DNA from: an uncultured Clostridium sp.
GTDB taxonomy: Bacteria; Bacillota; Clostridia; Clostridiales; Clostridiaceae
Length of the DNA stretch: 33,328 nucleotides
NCBI RefSeq assembly: GCF_934754925.1
Contig: NZ_CAKVJA010000029.1
Location: 1 to 33,328, forward strand
Direction of reading: 5' to 3'
In this document: one piece after another, positions 23,620 through 32,650 of the stretch
How the letters are laid out: every line of letters starts with the position of its first letter
How positions within the stretch are numbered: position 1 is the first letter of the stretch
The notes under the pieces: model-generated
The model's database searches: none
What the model was told of the DNA's origin: nothing
The model's input: the letters and a program-made list of their open reading frames with translations, nothing else
Translations under genes and position numbers: made by a program

Positions 23620-24780
23620 TCATGGATATTCTAATATTTGTACAGTAACTTGTCTTCTTCCCCATGACATACATTCCTCATGAGTATTAAGGAATACATC
23701 AATAATATTCCCTTTAATAGCACCACCAGTATCAGCTGCTATTGCAACTCCATAACCAGATACGTAAACTTTTGTACCAAGTGGAATTACGTTAGGGTCA
23801 ACAGCAATAGTACTAACACCATTAGGGTTTCTAACTGGTTTTAATCCAGAAGCAGTAATACTATGTCCATAATAAGCAGTAGATTCCATTGTTAATGTCT
23901 TTATTGCAGTACCAACTTCAGTACTAGTTGTTGGAACAGTAGGTGTATTAAGTTCCGATATTCTTGCTTTAGCATTACTAATACCATCCTTAGCCATATT
24001 AATAATCCTTGAACTATTTAATAATGGGATATAAGAGTTTAATGTATCGATAGCATTTTGTAATTCAGATGTTGAAGCAGTTGATGAATTAGCAATAGAT
24101 AGAGGCTTAGCAATTAAGGTTTTTTCATTTTCCTCTATAACAGCAAAAACAGCTTCTTTTTCTGCATTTAGTTTATCAGAATATTCTTCCTGCTCTTGTT
24201 TCTTTTCTTTCACTACTTTTAGGTCACTTTCTATAGTTGTTTGCAAAGTTTTTAATTCATTATTTTTAGTATTTAAAGTTTCTATATCTTTATTTAATGA
24301 ATCCTTTTTTTCGTTTATATCAATAAGAATTTTTTTATCAGTAGAAACTATTTTAGATATAGCTTGAATTCTAGAAAATAAATCAGAGATACTAGTTGAT
24401 GTTATAATGCTAACTATCATATTTGAAGATATATTAGTTTTATACATATTTCTTACTCTGTTATCTAGAGTTAATTGAGCTTCTTCAATTTCCTCTTTTG
24501 TTTGTTCTAGCTTAGATTCTGTAGATTGAATTTGAGTTTCAATAGAAGTAATAGCTTCTTTGTTTTCAGTAAGCTTAGAATTAATACTAGCTATTTCAGC
24601 GTTTAGCTCTTCTATCTTAGAGTCTAAATCTAAAATTTCACTATCAAGTTGTTTATATTTTGATAAATTTTCGTTAATTGTATCTTGTGGTGTAGTAGCA
24701 TATGTCTTATTAGTAATTATAGAAGATAATAATATTGTCATTACTAAAGCACAAGATATACTTCTTTTAAACAGAAACAT
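23620..24780 (-). CDS. Secreted coiled-coil and 3D-domain cell-wall protein
   Basis: A 386-residue exported protein. A signal peptide (MFLFKRSISCALVMTILLSS, cleavage probably near TYA) is followed by about 220 residues of predicted coiled coil rich in E, K, I, L and N, like the PcsB/CwlO N-terminus. The last 90 or so residues form a 3D domain: TAYYGHSITASGLKP, AVDPNVIPLGTKVYV, AADTGGAIKGNIIDVFL, with the three conserved Asp. Such proteins (YocH, YabE, Rpf-like) remodel peptidoglycan, probably as lytic transglycosylases. GGGGGTG precedes the ATG. It has no partners in this window. Confidence 0.9.
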   Translation of the reverse strand: MFLFKRSISCALVMTILLSSIITNKTYATTPQDTINENLSKYKQLDSEILDLDSKIEELNAEIASINSKLTENKEAITSIETQIQSTESKLEQTKEEIEEAQLTLDNRVRNMYKTNISSNMIVSIITSTSISDLFSRIQAISKIVSTDKKILIDINEKKDSLNKDIETLNTKNNELKTLQTTIESDLKVVKEKKQEQEEYSDKLNAEKEAVFAVIEENEKTLIAKPLSIANSSTASTSELQNAIDTLNSYIPLLNSSRIINMAKDGISNAKARISELNTPTVPTTSTEVGTAIKTLTMESTAYYGHSITASGLKPVRNPNGVSTIAVDPNVIPLGTKVYVSGYGVAIAADTGGAIKGNIIDVFLNTHEECMSWGRRQVTVQILEYP

Positions 24781-25037
24781 TCACCCCCATAATAAAATTA
24801 AAAAGTATAATGTTTAAATATATATACTATAGATATTTTTATATGTCAAATTTCTTGCATATTAATGTAATTTATGAGATATTATAAGAATTTAAATGGA
24901 TATATTATAAATATAAATATATTATAACATAAATATTTGGAAGAAAATAGAATATAAATATGAATATATTGAAACAGAAAAAAAACTAATATAAAATTAA
25001 AAAAATGGCAATTAGTTTTTACTTTGGAGGTAAAATA

Positions 25038-26234
25038 ATGGAAAAATTATATTATGAAGATCAATATTTAAAAGAGTTTGTAGCTGAAATAACGGATATA
25101 TTAGATAAGGATAATTTATATTATGTAAAATTAGATAAGACAGCTTTTTTCCCAGGTGGGGGAGGGCAACATTGTGATTTAGGATATATAGATAACCATA
25201 AAGTAATTAATGTTATTGAAGAAAATGGTGAAATATATCATGTAACAGAAACAAAACCAATAAAAATACATAGAGTAAATTGTAAAATTGATTGGGATAG
25301 AAGACTAGATGGAATGCAACAACATTTAGGGCAACATATTTTATCTGGATGTTTTTTTACATTATTTAATGCTAATACTGTAAGTGTTCATGTAGGCAAA
25401 GAAAGTAGCACTGTAGATATTCAAGGTTATTTAGATGAAGAAACTATTAGAAAAGCTGAAAAAATGGCAAATGAAGTAATACAAGAAAATATAAAGGTTG
25501 AATTTTTAACTCCATCTAAAAAAGAATTGAAAAAAATTAAGATAAGAAGAGATTTACCTAATACAGATGAACAAATAAGAATAGTAAAAATAGGTGATTT
25601 AGATATTAATGCATGTTGTGGAGTACATCCTAACAGAACATTAGATATTCAAGCTATAAAAATTAAAAGATGGGAAAAACATAAAGGAGCTACAAGGATT
25701 GAGTATTTAGCTGGGAAAAGGGCAATAAATGATTATTTTAAGAAAGATGAATTTAGAAATAGAATTTGTAGGTTTTTAAACTGTGGTGAAGATGATGCAA
25801 TAAATTCAATAAATAAGCTTTCAAATGATTTAAAAAATTTATTAGATGAAAATAGACAACTTAAATTAGAAATTAGCCAATATCAAATTAAAGATATGAT
25901 AAAAGAAGCAAAATCTATAGGCAATGTATATGTTGTAACTAAAATATATGAGGGTGGAGATATAAAATATATATCTAAAATTGCAGAGAAAATTACACTA
26001 AATGATAATATGATTGTATTATTTGCGATAAAATCTGAAAATAAAGCAAACTTAATATTTGCAGCATCTAAAAATATTAAAAATATATCAATGAGTGATT
26101 TATTAAAAGATGCAATAAGCCTAATTGATGGTAGAGGTGGAGGAAATAAGTTTATGGCTCAAGGAGGAGGAAAGAATTGTAGCAATCTTCAAGGTGCTAT
26201 GGATTATGCTTTACGTAAGATAAGTATAATATAA
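25038..26234 (+). CDS. Alanyl-tRNA editing protein (AlaX type) with DHHA1 domain
   Basis: A 398-residue homologue of the editing half of alanyl-tRNA synthetase. It should remove Ser or Gly from mischarged tRNA-Ala in the cytoplasm. The zinc/catalytic motifs are HLGQH (HxxxH) and CCGVH (CxxxH), preceded by AFFPGGGGQ. The second half has a coiled stretch and a DHHA1 domain ending GRGGGNKFMAQGGG. There is no aminoacylation domain, so it is not AlaRS. ATG 25038 has GGAGG seven bases upstream; an in-frame ATG at 25005 lacks one. It is a lone gene. Confidence 0.9.
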   Translation: MEKLYYEDQYLKEFVAEITDILDKDNLYYVKLDKTAFFPGGGGQHCDLGYIDNHKVINVIEENGEIYHVTETKPIKIHRVNCKIDWDRRLDGMQQHLGQHILSGCFFTLFNANTVSVHVGKESSTVDIQGYLDEETIRKAEKMANEVIQENIKVEFLTPSKKELKKIKIRRDLPNTDEQIRIVKIGDLDINACCGVHPNRTLDIQAIKIKRWEKHKGATRIEYLAGKRAINDYFKKDEFRNRICRFLNCGEDDAINSINKLSNDLKNLLDENRQLKLEISQYQIKDMIKEAKSIGNVYVVTKIYEGGDIKYISKIAEKITLNDNMIVLFAIKSENKANLIFAASKNIKNISMSDLLKDAISLIDGRGGGNKFMAQGGGKNCSNLQGAMDYALRKISII

Positions 26235-26397
26235 AAATTAATACTAAATTTATAGAAAAATTTGATAAATTAGATAATATATTAAAGTTCTTAATTATAG
26301 GATATAAACTAATAAACTAAATCATTAATTAAAATGATAGCAATTATTTTTATGTTTCATATAATGAATTATAAAAATATTCAAAGGAGATATAATT

Positions 26398-27054
26398 ATG
26401 GACAGAAGATTTTTTGAAAATGATAATGTGGAAGATTTATCAAAAAATGAAAGTCCAAAAAGTTTTCAAAAAATAGAAGAGGAAAATGAAGTTTTAAAAG
26501 AAAACTATATGTGGAGTGATGAAGAAGATGATTTTTCATTTGAAACAGATTTAAATCCAAGTGGTGAGTATCCTCAATCTGATGAAGAGGAGAATTTAGA
26601 GGATGAGGTTCAAAATATCAATGATTATGATGATTTAGAAGTAAGTTCAAAATCAGAGGAATATATTACTTCTAAAGATGATAATATATCTAAAGATGAT
26701 GATATAATAGATTGTAATTATGAAGATCAAGAAGAATATTCAGATTCAGATAAGGTTGAAACTTCAGAAGAAAATTTAAATTGTAACTATCAATATTGTG
26801 ATTTTGAAGAAGATTATGAATATAATTATTCTGATTCAGAAGAAGATACTAGTCCAGATAAAGCTTCTAGTATTAATAATGAAAGTAGTACATTAGAAGA
26901 TAATAAAAGATATAGAGAAAATAAAAAGTATTATTTAAAAGGTAAAAAAGAAGGATATAATGAAGGATATGAAGCAGGAGCAAGAGATGCAATAAGAGCT
27001 GCATATAAAGCAGGATATAGACGTGGATTAAGGGCTGCAGGTTATAGAATTTAA
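26398..27054 (+). CDS. Hypothetical acidic, Ser-rich protein with Tyr-Gly basic tail
   Basis: A 218-residue protein of unknown function. Residues 1 to about 170 are dominated by Asp, Glu and Ser with few hydrophobic residues (runs such as DEEENLEDE, SDSEEDTS) and look disordered. The last 40 residues switch to basic and repetitive: GKKEGYNEGYEAGARDAIRA and then YKAGYRRGLRAAGYR, a repeated Y/G spacing. No signal peptide and no transmembrane segment. AAAGGAGA precedes the ATG. It has its own terminator. I do not recognise a family. Confidence 0.75.
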   Translation: MDRRFFENDNVEDLSKNESPKSFQKIEEENEVLKENYMWSDEEDDFSFETDLNPSGEYPQSDEEENLEDEVQNINDYDDLEVSSKSEEYITSKDDNISKDDDIIDCNYEDQEEYSDSDKVETSEENLNCNYQYCDFEEDYEYNYSDSEEDTSPDKASSINNESSTLEDNKRYRENKKYYLKGKKEGYNEGYEAGARDAIRAAYKAGYRRGLRAAGYRI

Positions 27055-27068
27055 TATGATTATTATAT

Positions 27069-27101
27069 AAACAGTAATTACGTTGTAATTACTGTTTTTT
27101 T
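27069..27101 (+). terminator. Terminator after the acidic protein gene
   Basis: AAACAGTAATTAC (27069-27081) faces GTAATTACTGTTT (27085-27097) with a three-base loop and T-run. Confidence 0.88.
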
Positions 27102-27218
27102 AGCAAAAATAAAGTTAAAATTTATATAATTAGAATAAATAATGATTATATAGGAAAAATAAAAATAATGAATAAGATTTTTAATTTTACCTAAAGTGTA
27201 ATTAGGAGGATAAATCTA

Positions 27219-27782
27219 ATGAAATTTAAACTTTATACAGTACTATATTTATTAGTGATAAGTCTTTTTATAGGTTGTAATGAAGTTAATAATAAAATAA
27301 ATGAAAATTCAAATGAAGATATAGTGGAAAAAAATAATGAAAAAGATGAATTTGAAGGAACATTAATGGTTGAAAATGAAGAAGAATTAGCTATAGCGTT
27401 AAAAGAAGATTATAGTATAACAATGAAAAATAATATTGATGCTAATAATGTACTTACAATGGAGGGAGACTTTTCAAAGACAGATACTACCGAAGAAAAT
27501 AAAGTTACTCATATAGGAAGAAAGTTAAATTTATTTTATGTAGATGATAGTAATAATATTATCAAAAATTACACTTTAAGTATTCCTAAATTAATTGTAA
27601 AAAGTAATGATACAACTATTAAGGGAGGTAAAATTAAGGGAGATATATATGTAGATAGTGATGGATTAATATTGGATAATACTAAGGTTGAAGGAAATAT
27701 TTATTTTAAAAATGAGAAAAATAAAAATTCTTTTAAATTGGAAAATACCGCTAGTGTATCAGGAGATTTAAAAATCGAATAA
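27219..27782 (+). CDS. Putative lipoprotein with beta-repeat C-terminus
   Basis: A 187-residue protein with a type II signal peptide: MKFKLYTVLYLLVISLFIGC, so Cys20 is the lipid-anchored residue. A polar linker (Asn, Glu) follows. The C-terminal part shows short repeating beta-like strands, KSNDTTIKGGKIKGDIYV...DNTKVEGNIYF...ENTASVSGDLKI, like right-handed beta-helix or polymer-forming (bactofilin-like) proteins. The molecular function is unknown. AGGAGGATA precedes the ATG. It lies between two strong terminators and is monocistronic. Confidence 0.78.
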   Translation: MKFKLYTVLYLLVISLFIGCNEVNNKINENSNEDIVEKNNEKDEFEGTLMVENEEELAIALKEDYSITMKNNIDANNVLTMEGDFSKTDTTEENKVTHIGRKLNLFYVDDSNNIIKNYTLSIPKLIVKSNDTTIKGGKIKGDIYVDSDGLILDNTKVEGNIYFKNEKNKNSFKLENTASVSGDLKIE

Positions 27783-27822
27783 GATATAATAAAGTTAGCA
27801 AAAGCTAACTTTTATTATATCT
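27782..27822 (+). terminator. Terminator after the lipoprotein gene
   Basis: An 18-19 base stem, AAGTTAGC (27792-27799) at its top with loop AAAA and GCTAACTT (27804-27811), extended by A/T pairs on both sides. Confidence 0.85.
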
Positions 27823-27931
27823 AAGAATATATTTTAAGGTTAATTACATAAGTATATATTAGATATAAAAAATAAATTATTGTAAATAATTAAAATAAAA
27901 AAATTATTTATAATTAAATTTGGAGGGTAAA

Positions 27932-28243
27932 ATGATGGATGAAATAAAAAAAGTTTTATTATTTGGTGTTGGTGCTGTAGCTAGCACATATGAAAAGGCA
28001 ACAGAAGTAGTAGATGATCTTGTAAAAAAAGGAAAAATAACAATAGATGAAGGAAAGGAATTAGGCGAAGAATTAAAAAGAACATTTAAAGAAAAGAAAA
28101 AAGAAAATGAAGGCTTTTCAAGCGAGAGTAAGAATATAGGTAATATAGAAAGCAATAATTATGTTTTAAGAGATGAGTATGAAATGTTAAAAGCTAGGGT
28201 TTACAAATTGGAAAGGTTAGTAAATAAAGAAGAGGAAAAATAA
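27932..28243 (+). CDS. Phasin-like/PhaF-type coiled-coil protein
   Basis: About 103 residues; MDEIKKVLLFGVGAVASTYEKA at the start, then a helical lysine-rich stretch (KKGKITIDEGKELGEELKR). This is the poly(hydroxyalkanoate) granule-associated/phasin-like family seen next to ABC1 kinases in Firmicutes. The C-terminal part (YEMLKARVYKLERLV) is a short coiled coil. Two ATGs follow GGAGGG (27922-27927), at 27932 and 27935; either fits. It lies 21 bases before the kinase gene, so they form an operon. No PHA synthase is in the window, so granule binding is unproven. Confidence 0.75.
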   Translation: MMDEIKKVLLFGVGAVASTYEKATEVVDDLVKKGKITIDEGKELGEELKRTFKEKKKENEGFSSESKNIGNIESNNYVLRDEYEMLKARVYKLERLVNKEEEK

Positions 28244-28264
28244 ATGATATATTGGAGGTAAGTG

Positions 28265-29869
28265 ATGGAGGGGAATTCTGTTAATAGATTCAAGGAAATA
28301 TTAAAGGTGTTTACTAATTATGGATTAGGATATCTTTTAGGTAAAAAAGAAGATAAAATAAGAAATTCCCCTGCAAATCTTAGAAAAGCATTTGAGGAAT
28401 TAGGGCCAACATTTATTAAGATAGGTCAAATATTAAGTACAAGACCTGAATTAGTGCATGAAGAATACATAGTAGAATTATCAAAATTACAAGATAATGT
28501 TCCAACAGAAAGTTTTGAAGAAATGGCGCAGGTATTTTATAATGAATTTTCTAAAAAAATAGAAGATGAATTTTTATTTATAGATAAAAATCCAATAGCA
28601 TCAGCTTCAGTAGCACAAGCATATAGAGGTGTTTTGAAGAGTGGAAAGGATGTAGTAATAAAAATTCAGAGACCTAACATTAAGGAGAAAATGGAGATAG
28701 ATTTTGATATTTTATTAAATTTAAGTGAGAAATTTAGCAAAATATTTAAAGACTCCGTAGTAAATCCTAAGGAAATTTTGCTGGAGATTAAATCAGCTAC
28801 TGAGAAAGAATTAAATTTTAATTTTGAAGCTGAAAATATAGAAAAGTTTAAATTTTTAAATAAAGATATACCATGTATATATGCACCTTACATAATAAAG
28901 GAGTATACAGGAAATAAAGTTCTAACATTAGAGAGTATAGATGGATTTAAAATTAATGATAAGGAATCTATTGAAATACTAGGATATGATAAAGAAGATA
29001 TAGCAAGAAAGTTAACAGTTTCTTACTTTAAACAAGTATTAAAGGATGGATTTTTTCATGGTGATCCTCATCCGGGAAATATATTAATAAGAGATGGACA
29101 GATATGTTTCATTGATTTTGGAATAGTAGGGGAGTTATCAGAAGAAAAACAACGTGAGCTAAATAGTGCTATTGCAGCTGTTGCGAATGAAGACGTAGAT
29201 AAGCTGACTGATTTTGTTATGAGCATTGGAATAAAGAGTGGAAAAGTTGATAGAGAAATACTATATAAAGATATAGAATATATTTTTAGAAATTATTATA
29301 CTACATCTTTAAAAAATATAAAAATATCAGTTCTATTTCAAGAAGTATCATCTATTGCAAAGAGAAATAATTTAAGATTAGCAAGTGATTTTACCATGTT
29401 AATAAGAACTATGGTAATTGTTGAAGGGTTAGTTACAGATCTTTCTCCAGAGCTTAATCTTATAAGTTTAGTTATTCCATATGTTAAAGATTATTATAAG
29501 GATTATTTTTTATCACAATTTGATATAAATGATTATTTATTAAAGGGATATAAATTAACTAGAGATACTTTAAATATACCATCAAAACTTGTAACTTTAT
29601 CAGATACATTAATTAAAGGAAGAGGAAAAGTAAATATTGTACTAGAGGATAAGGAAAAATATATAGATGTATTAAATAAAATGGTTAATAGATTAGCCTT
29701 TGCTTTAGTTATAGCAGGAATGGTTGTTGCTTCATCCTTAATAATTAATACAAATCCAGAACCTAAAGTATATGGAATATCAGTTATTGGAATGGGAGGA
29801 TATTTTGTTTCTGCAATTTTAGGCTTATGGTTGTTAATATCAATAATTAGATCTGGAAGTTTAAAATAA
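28265..29869 (+). CDS. ABC1/AarF/UbiB atypical kinase-like protein
   Basis: A 534-residue member of the UbiB/ABC1/ADCK family, which binds ATP and supports isoprenoid or quinone metabolism in other organisms. It shows the KxGQ motif (FIKIGQILSTRPEL), the Ala-rich loop ASASVAQAYRG, the VAIK-like VIKIQRP, HGDPHPGNILI and the IDFGIVG metal-binding motif. Two hydrophobic helices at the C-terminus (about residues 475-530) would anchor it in the membrane. Clostridia generally do not use ubiquinone, so the client is unknown. ATG 28265 follows GGAGG; a GTG one codon upstream is also possible. Confidence 0.9.
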   Translation: MEGNSVNRFKEILKVFTNYGLGYLLGKKEDKIRNSPANLRKAFEELGPTFIKIGQILSTRPELVHEEYIVELSKLQDNVPTESFEEMAQVFYNEFSKKIEDEFLFIDKNPIASASVAQAYRGVLKSGKDVVIKIQRPNIKEKMEIDFDILLNLSEKFSKIFKDSVVNPKEILLEIKSATEKELNFNFEAENIEKFKFLNKDIPCIYAPYIIKEYTGNKVLTLESIDGFKINDKESIEILGYDKEDIARKLTVSYFKQVLKDGFFHGDPHPGNILIRDGQICFIDFGIVGELSEEKQRELNSAIAAVANEDVDKLTDFVMSIGIKSGKVDREILYKDIEYIFRNYYTTSLKNIKISVLFQEVSSIAKRNNLRLASDFTMLIRTMVIVEGLVTDLSPELNLISLVIPYVKDYYKDYFLSQFDINDYLLKGYKLTRDTLNIPSKLVTLSDTLIKGRGKVNIVLEDKEKYIDVLNKMVNRLAFALVIAGMVVASSLIINTNPEPKVYGISVIGMGGYFVSAILGLWLLISIIRSGSLK

Positions 29870-29962
29870 TATATTTACAGATAGTGAATCTTAATATTGT
29901 TAATATAATTCCTAATTATAGTAAATACTATATTAGAAATAATAGAAGAAAGGGGAGTTAAG

Positions 29963-32590
29963 ATGCATTATAAAAAGGAGTATTCAGATGTATTAAAAGA
30001 AGTAGAAAGTACAATAAATGGTATATCTGAAGAAGAAGCTAAAAATAGATTACAGAAAAATGGACCTAATGAACTAAAAGAAGCTGATAAGGTTCCAATT
30101 TGGAAAATGTTTTTAGAAAGCTTTAAAGATCCTTTAGTAATAATATTACTTATTGCAGCAATCGTTCAAATATTTTTAGGTGAGTTTGTTGAATCTATTA
30201 TTATATTTGTTGTAGTAATTTTAAATTCTGTACTAGGTGTAACTCAAACAATAAAGGCAGAAAGTTCATTAGATAGTTTAAAAAAGCTATCATCACCTAA
30301 TGCAAAAGTACTTAGAGACGGAAAGAAAAAAACTATTCCGGTTAGAGATATAGTAGTTGGTGACATAGTATTTTTAGAGGCAGGGGATTATATACCGGCA
30401 GATGGAAGAATAATTGAGGCTCAAACACTTAAGGTTGTTGAAGGAATGCTTACTGGTGAAGCAGAAGCAGTACTAAAGCATAGTGATAAGATAGGACAAG
30501 AGGTTGGAATTGGTGATCAAAGAAATATGGTCTTTAGTGGAGGTACTGTTGTTTATGGAAGAGGAACCTTAGTGGTTACAGCAATTGGTATGAATACTGA
30601 AGTAGGGAAGGTTGCTACATTATTAGAGAATGCAGGAAATAAACAAACACCTCTTCAAGCTAAACTTGATGATTTTGGGAAGAAATTAGGAATAATAATA
30701 ATGATTTTAGCAGCTCTAATTTTTATAGTTCAAGTAATTAGAGGTTATATTTCAGGAAAAGATATGAGTATGTTAATATTGGATTCCTTTATGTTTGCTA
30801 TAGCAGTTGCAGTAGCAGCTATACCAGAAGCTTTATCTTCAATAGTAACTATTGTACTTGCGGTAGGAACAAAGGATATGGCAAAGAAACAAGCCATAAT
30901 AAGGAAATTACCAGCTGTAGAAACATTAGGTTCAACTAGTGTTATATGTACAGATAAGACAGGTACATTAACACAGAATAAAATGACAGTTGTAGATTTT
31001 TTTATGTATGGAGTTAATAAAGATAAAGTTAAGGAGAAAGAAAATGTTTCTGATCAAATTGAAGCAATAAATTTATCATCTACATTATGCAATGATTCAG
31101 AAATAACAGAATCAGGAAAGGAAATAGGAGATCCAACAGAAATTGCACTTCTTCACTTTGCAACTAAAAGAGGGATAGACTATAAGGAGTTGAGAGATAA
31201 ATATGATAGGTTAAGCGAAATACCATTTGATTCAGATAGAAAGTTAATGTCTACTGTAAACTCCATCAATGGAGATGCAATTATGTTTACTAAAGGAGCA
31301 CCGGATGTTGTTTTTTCAAGATCAAAATATGCATTAAACGATGGAGAAGTAATAGAAATAAATGATAAGATTATAGAGAAGTATAAAAAAGTTAATGAAG
31401 AATTTTCTAATAGGGCATTAAGAGTATTGGCGTTTGCTATAAAAGATGTTCCAGATGATAATTTTGTTCCTTGTTTGGAAGATGAGGTAGAAATGACTTT
31501 AGTTGGATTAATGGCCATGATAGATCCGCCAAGAGAACAAGTTTATGATGCGGTAAAAGAAGCTATCGGAGCAGGTATAAAGACAGTAATGATAACAGGA
31601 GACCACAAAACAACAGCTTCAGCAATTGCAAGAGAAATTGGAATAATGACAGAAGGTGATATATCTTTAACAGGCCAAGAGTTAGATGCATTATCAGAAA
31701 CAGAGCTTAAAAATAAATTAGAGCATATTACTGTATATGCAAGAGTTTCACCGGAAAATAAAATACGTATAGTTAAGGCTTGGCAAGAAAAAGGATATAT
31801 TACAGCAATGACTGGTGATGGTGTTAATGATGCACCAGCATTAAAGCAAGCTGATATAGGGATTGGTATGGGAAGTGGTACTGATGTTGCAAAGGATGCG
31901 TCAGCAATGATTTTAACAGATGATAATTTTTCAACAATAGTATCTGCTATAGAAGTAGGAAGAACAGTTTATAGTAATATTAAAAAGTCAATTACATATC
32001 TGTTTGCGGGAAATTTAGGAGCTATAATTGCAATACTATTTGCTGTATTTATAAATTGGCCAAATCCTTTTACTGCATTGCAGTTATTATTTATAAACTT
32101 AATAAATGACTCATTACCAGCAATAGCTTTAGGGTTAGAGGCATCAGAGCCAAATATAATGAAAGAAAAACCAAGAGATATAAATGAGGGAATACTTGCA
32201 GGAGGAACATTAAAAAATGTTATTTTAAGAGGTTGTATTATTGGATTTATAGTAATACTAGCTCAATATATAGGAGATTTATCTTCGCCAGAGCTTGGTA
32301 CTGCAATGGCTTTTTCTACAGTAACTTTAGCAAGAATATTTCAAACATTACCGGCTAGATCTAATTATATTACAGTATTAAAATTGGGATTATTTAAAAA
32401 TAAATATGCAATTGGAGCAGTATTAATATGTTTATGTTTGTATTCTATTGTATTAATACCAGGAATAAGGGAAATATTTAATATTCCTGAGAATTTTGGA
32501 TGGTTACAATTTGGAATATGTTTAGGACTTTCTATAATAGCAGCATTAATAATGGATTTATCTAAATTGCTACATAAGATAAAAAATTAA
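29963..32590 (+). CDS. Ca2+-type P-type ATPase (PMCA/SERCA-like)
   Basis: An 875-residue P2-type ATPase. The phosphorylation motif ICTDKTGTLT has Asp331; TGEAEAV is the actuator loop; TGDGVNDAPAL is the hinge; FTKGAPD binds nucleotide. The AIPEALSS sequence of TM4 and NLINDSLPA of TM6 fit Ca2+ (or Mn2+) transport out of the cytoplasm as in LMCA1 and YloB. Ten transmembrane helices are expected. AAAGGGGAG precedes the ATG. Complete and monocistronic. Confidence 0.93.
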   Translation: MHYKKEYSDVLKEVESTINGISEEEAKNRLQKNGPNELKEADKVPIWKMFLESFKDPLVIILLIAAIVQIFLGEFVESIIIFVVVILNSVLGVTQTIKAESSLDSLKKLSSPNAKVLRDGKKKTIPVRDIVVGDIVFLEAGDYIPADGRIIEAQTLKVVEGMLTGEAEAVLKHSDKIGQEVGIGDQRNMVFSGGTVVYGRGTLVVTAIGMNTEVGKVATLLENAGNKQTPLQAKLDDFGKKLGIIIMILAALIFIVQVIRGYISGKDMSMLILDSFMFAIAVAVAAIPEALSSIVTIVLAVGTKDMAKKQAIIRKLPAVETLGSTSVICTDKTGTLTQNKMTVVDFFMYGVNKDKVKEKENVSDQIEAINLSSTLCNDSEITESGKEIGDPTEIALLHFATKRGIDYKELRDKYDRLSEIPFDSDRKLMSTVNSINGDAIMFTKGAPDVVFSRSKYALNDGEVIEINDKIIEKYKKVNEEFSNRALRVLAFAIKDVPDDNFVPCLEDEVEMTLVGLMAMIDPPREQVYDAVKEAIGAGIKTVMITGDHKTTASAIAREIGIMTEGDISLTGQELDALSETELKNKLEHITVYARVSPENKIRIVKAWQEKGYITAMTGDGVNDAPALKQADIGIGMGSGTDVAKDASAMILTDDNFSTIVSAIEVGRTVYSNIKKSITYLFAGNLGAIIAILFAVFINWPNPFTALQLLFINLINDSLPAIALGLEASEPNIMKEKPRDINEGILAGGTLKNVILRGCIIGFIVILAQYIGDLSSPELGTAMAFSTVTLARIFQTLPARSNYITVLKLGLFKNKYAIGAVLICLCLYSIVLIPGIREIFNIPENFGWLQFGICLGLSIIAALIMDLSKLLHKIKN

Positions 32591-32600
32591 TTTAAAGCTT

Positions 32601-32650
32601 AAATAAAAATAGGAAGATGTAATTAGTAAACATCTTCCTATTTTTATTTA
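32601..32650. terminator. Bidirectional terminator between the P-ATPase and FprA genes
   Basis: AGGAAGATGT (32611-32620) faces ACATCTTCCT (32630-32639), with A/T flanks that extend pairing to both sides. The T-run and A-run serve convergent transcription. Confidence 0.88.

Noticed and set aside
25005..26234. Full alanyl-tRNA synthetase
   Set aside because: There is no catalytic aminoacylation domain (class II motifs); only editing and DHHA1 parts are present.
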